NCBI GenBank assembly: GCA_023014485.1
Contig: JAJOZX010003221.1
Coordinates: forward strand, 333,501 to 397,500
Length of the DNA: 64,000 nucleotides
From: Bathynomus jamesi
Taxonomy: Eukaryota; Arthropoda; Malacostraca; Isopoda; Cirolanidae
Reading direction: 5' to 3'
A model generated the notes under the pieces. It was not told the origin of the DNA, did no database searches, and worked only from the letters and a program-made list of their open reading frames with translations. Below, in pieces: positions 51,201-60,215 of the stretch. How positions within the stretch are numbered: the stretch's first letter is position 1; each line of letters starts with the position of its first letter. Both the position numbers and the translations under genes were made by a program.

Positions 51201-54200
51201 AATCGTTTTCAAACCAGAGAACAATTGCTCCAAGAAACCAATGAGGTTCTCCAGCGACCAATTTCCGAACGGACATTGCGACGAGAACTGCATGCGATGG
51301 ACATCTGGAGCAGGGTACCACGGAAGAGGCCGCTGTTAACAGCAAGTCACAAATTGGCACGTTATAAATGGGCTCAGAGGCACAAAAACTGGACTGCGGC
51401 AGATTGGAAACGTGTAATTTGGTCCGATGAGTCCCGTTTTTGTTTGTTCTCCAATGATGGGAGGCGACGAGTACATCGCAGCTCCAATGAAGCCTTTAAT
51501 CCTGAATGCGTCGAAGGTGTTCAGGCTGGAAACAGAAAGTGAAGCGCAGGAATAGACACCCACGGACTCTGGCGGAACTTCGGGACCGGCTGATGAACGA
51601 GTGGCAGCAAATCGATGTTCAGTACATGCACAACCTCGTAGAGTCTCTGCCTCGCCGGATTCGTGCGGTTATCAAGGCCAAAACGCCGTCACACGTTATT
51701 AGGTACATTCTGAGAGGGGTGACTAATTTTTTGTCCGGTGTGCTTATATTTTCAGTGGTTGAGCTACTATTAAAAGGAAGACAGTCAGTGAACTTCGAGA
51801 GGCTCCCTGTAATGATTTTAATAAGGAATTTAATAAGTTAGAAGTTTATTTACACATCTGTAGTATTTTAGTCTTCCATAATGCAAGTAAAATTGATTAT
51901 TAAAAGGTAGGAAGTTTAGAATTAAAATTCTGTTTACATTTAGTGGCTTCATTAATCTAGTTGTTAAAATTCTTATACAGGAAGTATCTCTACCATGAGT
52001 CCCTAAGAACTCTGATTCATTTAACAAAATGCTTTGTAACGTATTCTCCCATCATTGATGAAAGTTTTTGTGCATAAAAGTACTTTGAATTTGTTTCAAT
52101 TGATTTTCAGTTACTAAAAGCGGAGAAGAAATTTCATTTTGTGTCATTGATTGGAGGTGTATATGAGGGTCGAATTATCAGTGTGTCCGACTTCAAAAAT
52201 CTCTCTTCTAAACCTAATATAGAAAATCATCATAGTGAGCTTTCTGGTCTGTTGACGCGACATCAGGTTAGTGTTGATCAAATATCATTTGAAAAGTAAT
52301 AATGATAGTCTTTACCATTATACATACACACATTATCAAAAAACTCATTTCCCAATGAACTGTGGTAAGAAGGCAGAAACAACGCGGATATAAAGTATAG
52401 AAGGTAGTGAGGAGGAGAAAAGGTAGAAAGTAAAGCATACACATTTATTTACAGAAGCGTCCGCGACGATTTCTTAGTTTATCAATCCGACGCACGCTAC
52501 ACATACTTCTCAAATTATCCATCTCAATTGCCTTCACTCTTAACTTCTCTTTCATGTTAATGTTTCTCACACCCATACAAAAGTGTCGGTAGTAACACAC
52601 CTTCATGTGAACACCTATACACCTTCATCCGCACTCGTTCCTCTTTTGTTTAATACACATCCCAAATATTTAAAGGATTCTATCACCTCCAGTGTTTTAC
52701 CATTCATTTTCGCATGACAGTCCGAATTTCCCTCGCTCTCCACAATAAATAACTTGCCCTTACCCACATTTACTTTTAACAATTGGTACGTGACCATTAT
52801 TATTATTTTTCCAAAGTACGAATATGTGATGTGTTTTATGCTTTTTCCTACATTCTCTTAAATTATATTTCATTTGCAAAACATTAAGCCACTCAGTCCT
52901 ATCGAGGTTATCCAAGTCATGAGCTATATTTTATGATAAAATTGTGCAAAATGTCAATATCAAGTCGGCTAATTAACGCTACTATATACAGAGCTACCAA
53001 AGTAGCCTACATAACTTAAGCTAAGAATATACACCATTTACTGTCTACAAACTCTCTTCATTCATGAAAGTGTCCAAACTTTTCTTAAAACTAAGGAGCT
53101 ACTCTTTACATCATATGGCAAGTCATTCCAAAAATCTACTACTCCATGACTGAAAGGTATTTTCGTAGATGAAGTCTACAAGTCTGTTTTATAATTTTTT
53201 TATAATGCCGTCGAGTATTTCCATCAGACTCTGATAAGAAAAAGTTAGTTACTTCTAATTTGCCCAAGCCTGAAAACATTTTGAACATCTATATCATATC
53301 TCCCGTCTAACAACGTCTCTCAAAACTAAACATACACAGTTCCTTTAATCTTTCCATTTCTAGTCTTCTTAGGTTAGGGATAAGCTTGGTTGCCCTACGT
53401 TGCACACTTTCAAATATATTAATATCATATCATTTTCATAGTATAATCCTTAATAATTATTGTGATTAGGCCGACATAAACTTTGCCCTCTTTTAATGAG
53501 CATACCATTTACCTAAAAGTAGGCAACATAACAATTATATAAACCATTACGGAAATCAGTGTCTGTGATGTAAAGAACTACTGCTATTTGTTCACTGACC
53601 GAAGGTTGAAATGAACTATTTTACATTTTTATCATGTCGTCATAGGTGTTGTAAACTTCAAAATGAAAATACCTTAAATTCAACAAGTAATTTCGGAAAA
53701 AAGTTTGCCTAGAAACGTAAAATCTCCAAAATGCATAAAGAATTACTAAGTAGTAATGGTTTGGATTTGTTATTGAAATTTTATTAGTCCAAAAACAATA
53801 AAATATCTAAAGAAAAATGCAATATTACTTATTATTAATTATGTCCCCGACCAAATAAATTTGGTGGAGGGGGTCCATGGTCGATTGCATTTGTCCATTC
53901 AACCGTCTGCGTCACACTTTCGTGTCTGCGCGATAACTTATAAACCGCTCAATATAAAATGATGAAACTTCATACGCATATGGATCATCACCAGATAGTG
54001 TTTCATGAGTAAGAATCAGATAGTTGCATCGATGGTCAAGGTCACAAATAGAGGTCAGTGCTATAACTTTTTGTACCGTTCTACATAAATTAATGAAAAT
54101 TCACGCACGCATGGATGATTATAAGACGATGCGTCCCGTTATCAGAGGTCAAGGTTACAAATAGAAGTAAAAAATCAAATTGAGGTATCTGCCGTAACTT

Positions 54201-55543
54201 TTGACCCACTCAATTTAAATTGATGAAACTTAGCATACATATGGATGATGACAGCGCGGGTCTCTGTATCAAAACCCAAGGTCACAGATAGAGGTCAAAT
54301 GTGAAATAGTTTTTTCGTGTCCGCGCCATAACCTTCGAGCCGCTAACCATAAATATGAAACTTCATACAAGTACAGTATGTATCATCACAAGATACGAGT
54401 AAGAATCGGTTCGTTTCGTCGAAAGTCAGGGTCACAATTAGAGGTCAAAAGTCAAATGGATGTACACGCCATAACTTTTGAGCCACTCAACCCAGATTGA
54501 TAAAAAGCTTCACATGTGTCTCATCACAAGACAGTGTGTCGTGGGCAGTGCTGTGCCCGCTAACGCTAACACTAATTTTTTCTGAAACCACCCCAATTTA
54601 TATATGTTTTGCCTACTGTAATTTACACGCATATATTAGCACACACTTTAATATAATTGGTTGCTAAGGTACAAAAATGTGACGTTATAGTCTACGAAAA
54701 TAAAAACATTTTTATGTAGAAGTCGAGTTCCTTTCATATATATTAGTAGGGAAAACAAACCAACGGAAGAATAAATTATATTTAATTCAGATACACAAAC
54801 TGAAACGCAAAGAAATGATAAAATATTGACAGAGTACATCATACCAAAACTTGAATGTTCTATTGATACAACAGATTACAAAATAAAAATGGATATCGGT
54901 GAAACGTGGCGAACGAAATTTTAGTACAAGTGGTTTTGAAAAAGTAGCGATTGACTTTCTCTAAAAAACTTAGCGCCGCTACCTGTTTCGTTAACAATTT
55001 TGAAAATTAGCGGGGCTAAAAGTATCGCTAATAAAAAGTTAGCGCCGCTAATCCCAGCACTGGTCGTGAACTGGAATCAAATTCTTACACCAGAGTTCAA
55101 AAGTCCCAAATATAGGAGATGATATTGATGGACTGATATAGTTTTTGTTTTTTATGCTCTTTAAAAATTTTTCTAGGAGAACCTTTTCTGAAACTGTACT
55201 ATTTTAATTATTGCATGTTTGGGAAGTTTTTGTAATTTGTAGTATGTGCGCAAATATTTTTGAAAATTAAAGATGTACTGTTTTTGTAGTGCGAGGCAAG
55301 CAAATTTTTCAGACAATAAATTTTTATTCTTAGTGTAAGTTTAGGGATCAGATAGTTTATTACTTAGTCTGAGATCTTTATCACAGTACTGTAATTTTAA
55401 TGTCTGGTCGGTGAACTCGTCCTGACCGCCCTCTAGTTTAAAATATTAACTCCATTTTTACTCTTTATTTACAGCAAGAATTGTCTAGCTCTTTACAAAG
55501 ATACATCGCCGATCAGTCAGAAAAAGAAACTTCAGATAAATAG
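45248..55543 (+). CDS. mRpL10: Mitochondrial large-subunit ribosomal protein L10 (uL10m)
   Basis: Component of the mitochondrial ribosome stalk base, imported into mitochondria. Exons: 45248-45505, 49603-49771, 49915-50016, 52111-52266, 55475-55543, all phase 0 with AG/GT junctions. Key text: FEYPDQRKPSKNFEHELIRR; IFHPLDKIIGDEVREKI; FFDLKVHLNKLG with VHVRRV; VIRLALEGTKYEPLLKLY; KFHFVSLIGGVYEGRI; LSGLLTRHQ; LSSSLQRYIADQ, ending at TAG 55541-55543. Order and pattern match animal mL10 proteins, and about 250 residues fits. Exon 2 has one T too many (49707-49714), which would shift the frame; a homopolymer error is likely. The ATG used follows an acceptor-like TACTACCAG, so an upstream exon with more of the targeting peptide may exist. 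Confidence 0.87.
45750..47047 (-). mobile_element. Mariner element, near full length
   Basis: A 1298-bp element with TIRs of about 30 bp (TCAGGTCATCCCACAAGTAA) and TA on both sides, in intron 1 of mRpL10. The minus strand encodes an N-terminal HTH region (46912-46655: IRHIMLYKFKKGNSATEATR, CQRWFQKFRNGD), VTGDEKWIL (first Asp), FHHDNACPHTA (second Asp) and PPYSPDLAPSDYHLF (third Asp). This is the mariner D,D34D type. All three catalytic residues remain, but stops and frame changes between 46160 and 46650 make it a pseudogene. Confidence 0.93.
47225..48461 (-). mobile_element. Tigger element lacking the transposase N-terminal half
   Basis: A 1237-bp element with ends CAGTGGTACCTCAGATCATG and GACAACCGAGGTTCCATTG, TA on both sides, in intron 1 of mRpL10. 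The minus frame at 48495-47533 is open for 320 codons. Its first 60 or so residues are translated TIR. From QPMDQQVISNFKKLYTKAL onward it matches the end of the DDE region and the C-terminal tail of Tigger: INLIDKAWMEVTSRTMNSAW, LVKDFEAEPVP, IVSLGKSLGLDVS, EELTTEELQ. The CENP-B HTH and first catalytic residues are deleted. Confidence 0.9.
48600..48740 (+). repeat. Short direct repeat in mRpL10 intron
   Basis: ATAGTACATCCCxxxACCATTTTTGAACATTAG occurs twice (about 48635 and 48691), period about 57 bp. The CATCCCTA at the first copy resembles the terminus of the TAGGGATGTACC MITE family. Confidence 0.6.
48830..49330 (+). repeat. Degenerate GGTCA-rich repeat, copy 1
   Basis: Diverged units of about 140-150 bp share GAAACTTCACACGTGTG, GATGATxATAAGACAxTGT, CAAGAACCAGATT and AAGGTCAAGGTCA. 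The same units occur at 53840-54560. No coding capacity. Confidence 0.65.
50790..51744 (+). mobile_element. Tc1-like element with internal deletion, copy 2
   Basis: A 955-bp element with TIRs of about 30 bp (AGCACACCGGACAAAAAATTAG) and TA on both sides, in intron 3 of mRpL10. The plus strand encodes MGREADVTQWQKGAIVFGRA, the paired-type HTH, LLTASHKLARYKWAQRHK and IWSDESRFCLF. It then passes directly from ECVEG to NRHPRTLAELRDRL and QIDVQYMHNLVES. The second and third catalytic residues are missing at the same place as in 22480-23437. Frame changes near 51070-51110 and 51170. Confidence 0.93.
52430..52797 (-). pseudogene. RTE/Jockey-like LINE fragment
   Basis: The minus strand from 52797 reads VGKGKLFIVE, MNGKTLEVIESFKYLGCVLN, then, after a change of frame, HMKVCYYRHFCMGV and IEMDNLRSMCSVRRIDKLRN. 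This is the region after the YxDD box in non-LTR reverse transcriptases (FKYLG...L). It lies in the last intron of mRpL10. Dead fragment. Confidence 0.75.
52990..53430 (-). pseudogene. CR1-like LINE, 3' end of ORF2
   Basis: The minus strand reads VQRRATKLIPNLRRLEMERL, TGDMI, MFKMFSGL and, near the end, GVVDFWNDLPYDVKS. This is the typical C-terminal tail of CR1/L2-clade polymerases. RRATKLIP also occurs at the right edge of the window (63950). In-frame stops present. Confidence 0.75.
53840..54560 (+). repeat. Degenerate GGTCA-rich repeat, copy 2
   Basis: About five diverged units of roughly 140 bp. Each carries GATGAAACTTCATACGCAT-like text, GGATGATxATxAGAC and TCAAGGTCACAAATAGAGGT. Same family as 48830-49330. 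Confidence 0.7.
54561..55474. other. mRpL10 last intron, nothing recognised
   Basis: AT-rich sequence. AGCGCCGCTA occurs twice near 54972 and 55040 around a palindromic AGCGGGGCTAAAAGTATCGCT, but no element ends are clear. Confidence 0.45.
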
Positions 55544-55585
55544 TATTTATTTTAACTGTACAATAGTTTTTTCGTTATTGTTTTT

Positions 55586-55591
55586 AATAAA
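55586..55591 (+). promoter_or_regulatory. mRpL10 polyadenylation signal
   Basis: AATAAA 42 bp after the stop codon. Confidence 0.75.
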
Positions 55592-55923
55592 TAATTAAAA
55601 ATAACTCTCGAATGATCACATTTAAGCCACACACTTAATTCATTTTCAGTACACTGATCGAACTTCGAATTGAATTACGTATCTTGTATACCTTTTACAT
55701 TGTTGTCGTCGTAAATTTTTAAGAAAAATACTTTAAACTGGAGAGGTATCATTCCATATTGCATATTTTGAAAGTTTTTAATTTGTATTTATTGTGCAAT
55801 TTTTTCTGAAAATTGAAGAGACGCTTTTATTGCAATGTGAACAAGGTTGCTTGTACGTATGTGGGCCTAGAATTTTTTCAGCATATCATGTTCAGGAATA
55901 AAGCGCATTAAATTGTAAAGGTA

Positions 55924-56345
55924 TAGGTGTCCCTCGTAAGTTAGAGGATACGTTCGAAAATACCTCGGTAACTGACGAACTTAACCTCTTGTGGAAAAAA
56001 ATGGAGTTACGTTCACTGTCGGCCAAAATCGACCCTGAATTTCCCTCGACCCCCATTTTTTTTTCAGTATTTTTTTTAGATATAGGCCCTATTTTTCTTT
56101 ATGTATTTATTAATAATTTATTACAATAAAGTAACAATACTATACGCAAAACAGAAAATTAAGCTTACTCCGGTCGAGTGTAAACATAGACTGAAGCTAG
56201 GAGAGTGTGTGAGCAATGAGCGGGCCGCGTCATCAATCGGTCCGCGAGAAATTCGAATGAGTGCTCGCAAACTTAAGATGCTTTTTCGTTAACTTACGCA
56301 AAATTGGATAAATTAAAAAACCTCGGTAACTAACGGGGTTACCTG
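55924..56345. mobile_element. TA-flanked MITE
   Basis: A 422-bp element beginning TAGGTGTCCCTCGTAAGTTAG and ending ACTAACGGGGTTACCTG, with TA at both sides. Imperfect TIRs resemble the Tigger MITEs elsewhere in the window. The open frame at 56101-56292 is not recognised. Confidence 0.7.
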
Positions 56346-57088
56346 TACCACTCTAATTGTCTCAGATTTGTGAAGACTGTAATTTTAGTTGGTGTAATTT
56401 TTTTAAGGGACAGTTCTGCCATTTAGTAAATTTGTTACAAGTAGTAATTTTGTTTAATTCCAAATTGTTAGTTTAGGGAGCAGACTGTGTGCGAATATGA
56501 AATCTTTATTAAATTAACGCAATTGCGATATATATTTGCTCAGTCGGTGAACTTGTCTTGAAGGTTTTCTTCTTTAATAATTGTATGACTTAGGCGGGGT
56601 CGAAATTTTGTATTCTTATTTTACACACTGCTCGAAGTTTTCTTCGGGCCCCTAAACAGCATACTGTAATTACACCGCTATGCGCCCCCCCCCCTACCCG
56701 TTGCATATGCCCCCCCCTACCCGTTGCATATGCCCCCCTTTTTTTAAATTGAAATTAAATTGAAACCAATTCTTTGAATAAAAAAACCTGATAAATGACA
56801 AAGATTAAAGTAAATAATGATATAAGTAAAGTTAAAGTAAGTTTTATATATACAGTATATAATAGGGTGGTCCTTGCTTAGGGGGTGAAATTTCAAGTTG
56901 AACATTTTTCAGCTCCCACCCGCGGAAATCGTTCGAATGGTCGAGAAAACTCTCTAGGTGATTTATTTTTTTAATCGGACAACGTTTACCCCTCCCTCAT
57001 TGAGCATTACCATTAAGCTAATTTTTTGACTTTCAAGTAAATGTTACATAATTTGTAATGTTTGTTTTTTTCATTCTTTCCAGATTTT

Positions 57089-57361
57089 CAGTGGTTGGAT
57101 AACTAATGTGTGTAAAACTGTAAATTCTAATGATTATAATTTAAACTGAATAACTCCTTTAACCATAAGTCAAGCTACCCGTCAGTGGTTGGATAACTAA
57201 TGTGTGTAAAACTGTAAATTCTAATGATTATAATTTAAACTGAATAACTCCTTTAACCATAAGTCAAGCTACCCGTCAGTGGTTGGATAAATAATGTGTG
57301 TAAAACTGTAAATTCTAATGATTATAATTTAAACTGAATAGTGAATAACTCCTTCAACCTT
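57089..57361 (+). repeat. 94-bp tandem repeat, about 2.9 copies
   Basis: Units begin CAGTGGTTGGATAACTAATG at 57089, 57183 and 57277. They are almost identical, the last with a GAATAGTGAATAA variant. They lie just upstream of the element B gene, so they could contain its promoter or a transposase-binding array. Confidence 0.92.
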
Positions 57362-57380
57362 TAAGTAGATAACCTGGATC

Positions 57381-59441
57381 ATGGCAGCGAAGCTGCGCTA
57401 CCTGATTGCCCCGCAGGAATCGATCGCCGGGTCGCAACTTCCTTCGCAAAAAGAGGTCTTGGCCCTGACGGTCTACAGGATCGACGTCCAGAAGAAGTCA
57501 CTTCGAGAGGCCGCCAACCAGGTCGTCGAGCTCGTCACCGAGGTGTGGTCCAAGGTGCGAATCCCCCTCCGCCGGAAAGACCACATCGTCACCAAGATTG
57601 AGAAGCTCCACAAGGAGTTCAACGATGTGAAGAGGAACAAGGGGCGAGCTGGCGCTCAAGCGAAGCGGGAGGACGAGTTCAGCGAGCGGATGATGAACCT
57701 GTTCGACGTCGCTGCCGCTAACGCCATGGAGCTGCTCAAGAACGAGGAGGACAAGGCGTTCCTCCTCGCTCAGCGCGAACCCCGTCGGCGCGGCAAGCTG
57801 GGGTCCGTCGACTCGACGCTAGCCGCTGTCGATGCCCGCGCATCTCAACGCCAAGGGGAAGAAGACCGACGGAGGCAGCGAGCCGAGGAAGAAGCGACGA
57901 CATCTACGGCCCGAGTGGAGCTCGAGTGGTCTTCGTCCTCTTCCAGTGGTGCCGCAAGCACCTGACAGAGGTTGCCCGGTCGCTTGGGCACGACGTCGCA
58001 GAGCTCAATATCAACCGCAGCTCCATCCGCCGACACCGGCGCAGGCACCGCTCCAGGCTCAACGTGGCGCTCAAGGAAGAGCTGAGGGCCGGCAATCTTG
58101 TCGTTCACTGGGACGGCAAGCTCATGCAGGACTTGACGAGCAAGGAGCAAGTCGATCGGCTTCCCATCTTGGTCTCCGGTAACGGCGCGGTGCAGCTCCT
58201 GGGCGTCCCGAAGCTGCCGAGTGGAACGGGCTCTGAGATGGCCAAGGCCGTCCTCAACGCGTTGGAGGAGTGGGAGCTCACTGAGCAAGTGAGTGGCTTG
58301 TCATTCGATACCACCGCCTCGAACACCGGCCGGAACAACGGAGCGTGCGTCCTCATCGAGCAACACCTCGCGAAAGACTTGCTCTACTTCGCGTGCCGCC
58401 ATCATGTGCTGGAGCTCCTCCTCGGTGCGGCGTTCACGGCTGTGATGGGCCCCACGTCCGGTCCTGACGTGACCCTCTTCAAGCGTTTTCACGAGCGCTG
58501 GGATTTCCTGGACAGAAGCCAGTACGAGTCCGGCGCTGCGCACCCCGATGTCGCTCCTCTGCTCACCACTGTCGACACGGAGTGGTTTGAGAAGGCGATA
58601 GTCGAGCGCAAGGACCTGCGCGACGATTACCGTGAGCTGCTCGAGCTCACCCTCCTCTTCGTCGGTCACGTCCCCCCGCGAGGAGTGCGTTTCCGAGCTC
58701 CCGGGCCGATTCACCACGCCCGCTGGATGGCGAAGGCAATCTACGCCTTGAAGGTCTGGATGTTCCGACAGCAGTTCAAACTCACGGCGAGGGAGGAGAG
58801 TGGCCTCCGGAGCATCTGCATCTTCGTCTGTCGGGTCTACGCCAAGGCGTGGACGGAGGCTCCGATCGCCGCAACTGCCCCCCGAAATGACCGCCCTCCT
58901 CAAGGACCTGCTGGCCTACTCTGACATCAACCCTGCGGTGGCCAAGGCGGCGCTGACCAAGTTCCAGAACCACCTCTGGTACCTGTCGGAGGAGCTGGTG
59001 GCGCTGGCGCTGTTCGATCCGGGGATCGCCGTCGATCAGAAGAGGAAGATCATCGTCTCTCTCCACGACCGGGTCGGTGAGGAGTCCCCGGCGAAGCGGC
59101 CCACGCTGCCAAACCGAGTACTCGCCGGGCTTCAGTTGGAAGACCTGGCGTCGTCCAACACACGAGGTTTCTTCGAGAAACTTCGACTGGAGGACGGCTT
59201 CCTCGAGGTCGACCCGGAGACCTGGCCGAAGCGGGAAGACTTCAAGACAGCGGCGGCACGTGTGGGAGGGCTCGCCGTAATCAACGACCATGCCGAGCGA
59301 GGAGTTGCCCTCGTCCAAGAGTACAACCGGACGCTGACCCACGACGAGGAGCAACTCCAGTTCCTCCTGCAAGTCGTCGCTCGCCACCGCTGCCAGTTTC
59401 CGGACTCTCGGAAGCGAACCCTACAGACCCAGGATCGCTAA
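57381..59441 (+). CDS. Divergent hAT-like transposase of element B
   Basis: Starts at ATG 57381 (MAAKLRYLIAPQES). N-terminal module: LPSQKEVLALTVYRID, VVELVTEVWSKVRIPLRRKD, LFDVAAANAMEL, FLLAQREPRRRGKLGSVDS. These align with element A's LPTYEGVF, TIWESASVP, LFDIAACKC and FLLDQRSERK. Catalytic part: VVHWDGKLMQDLT, LSFDTTASNTGRNNGACVLI, FACRHHVLELLLG, PGPIHHARWMAKAIYALKVW. This repeats the A order of WDGK/FDGRK, Asp-x4-NTG, C-x-H-H and ARW. Frame changes near 57950 and 58900 split the roughly 680-residue frame. The gene is strikingly GC-rich against AT-rich surroundings. Nothing shows a host function. Confidence 0.72.
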
Positions 59442-59567
59442 CCGGGCAACAACTCCGGGGGTAAAAGTTCAAGGTCGATGAGGAGGGGTAAACGTTGTCC
59501 GATTTAATAAAAAATTCAACTAGAGAGTTTTCTCAACCATTCGAATGATTTCCGGGGGTGGGAGCTC

Positions 59568-60169
59568 CTGGCTGGCCATTGATGTGGACCACGACGACCC
59601 ATCCAACGCCCAGGGAAGTGGGCATCCAGCCACTCACGGACAACAAGAGCGAAGTGCGGAGGGGCGCCATCTTGCATAAATATCAGATCGTCGATGTTCT
59701 CCCATGTGCTGACAACCGGCCAGACCTCGTTTCGCAACATAGCAAGGTACCGCTCAGCATTCATGGTGTTGCGCAGAAGGAACGGGCACACAACCTGATC
59801 TGAGGTCATACCACACCACACCGTTACACTGAACCGATTCTGCCGTTTTTCAGCGGTAACCGTGCGACTTCTTTCTTTGGGGGTGGGTAAAGGAAGAAGT
59901 CTACCGCACCAAACCGAGGACATTGGAAGAACTGGAGGACCGAATTCGGGAAGTCATGTCCTCCATCCCGCCGGAGTTCCTGCTAAAGTCAGTGGACGCC
60001 ATTCCTGGGCGGCTCCAGAAGCTGGTGGAAAGAGTTGGAGCCCACATTGAATTTTAGAGAAAACCTACCATGTATGCCTACCTTTTCATATTATTTCTTC
60101 TGAAATAAATGGATAATATACGTATTTTTTTACCAATCCAAAATAGGGAGCTACTTTCCGCCCACCCTG
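59568..60169. mobile_element. Rearranged mariner-family fragment
   Basis: 59571-59880 encodes on the minus strand VTVWCGMTSDQVV, FMQDGAPPHFALVVREWLDA and GRRGPHQWPARS, containing the second catalytic Asp. 59885-60057 encodes on the plus strand VKEEVYRTKPRTLEELEDRI and FLLKSVDAIPGRLQKLVERV, which should directly follow the first part. One half is therefore inverted relative to the other. The right TIR ends CCGCCCACCCTG at 60169 before TA. The left terminus is lost in element B. Confidence 0.82.
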
Positions 60170-60215
60170 TACGTATATATATAAAGAAATCTTTCTCCAT
60201 ATATTACTTAAAGAA

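Larger units (their letters stand above)
56863..59566 (+). mobile_element. Element B: GC-rich member of the A family
   Basis: The left terminus TAGGGTGGTCC starts at 56863 after GTATATAA. The subterminal block GAGAAAACTCTCTAG and TCGGACAACGTTTACCCCTCC (56940-57000) recurs inverted at 59480-59560, so TIRs exceed 130 bp. The outer right end is missing: at 59567 the sequence switches to a mariner piece. The left TIR is followed by a tandem repeat (57089-57361) and then the gene. Confidence 0.78.

Noticed and set aside
57089..57361. Regularly spaced repeats as a CRISPR array
   Set aside because: The units are contiguous with no unique spacers, and the genome is animal.
57845..58903. Minus-strand frames over the element B gene
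   Set aside because: Shadows of the GC-rich plus-strand transposase; low-complexity Leu/Glu/Arg text without domains.
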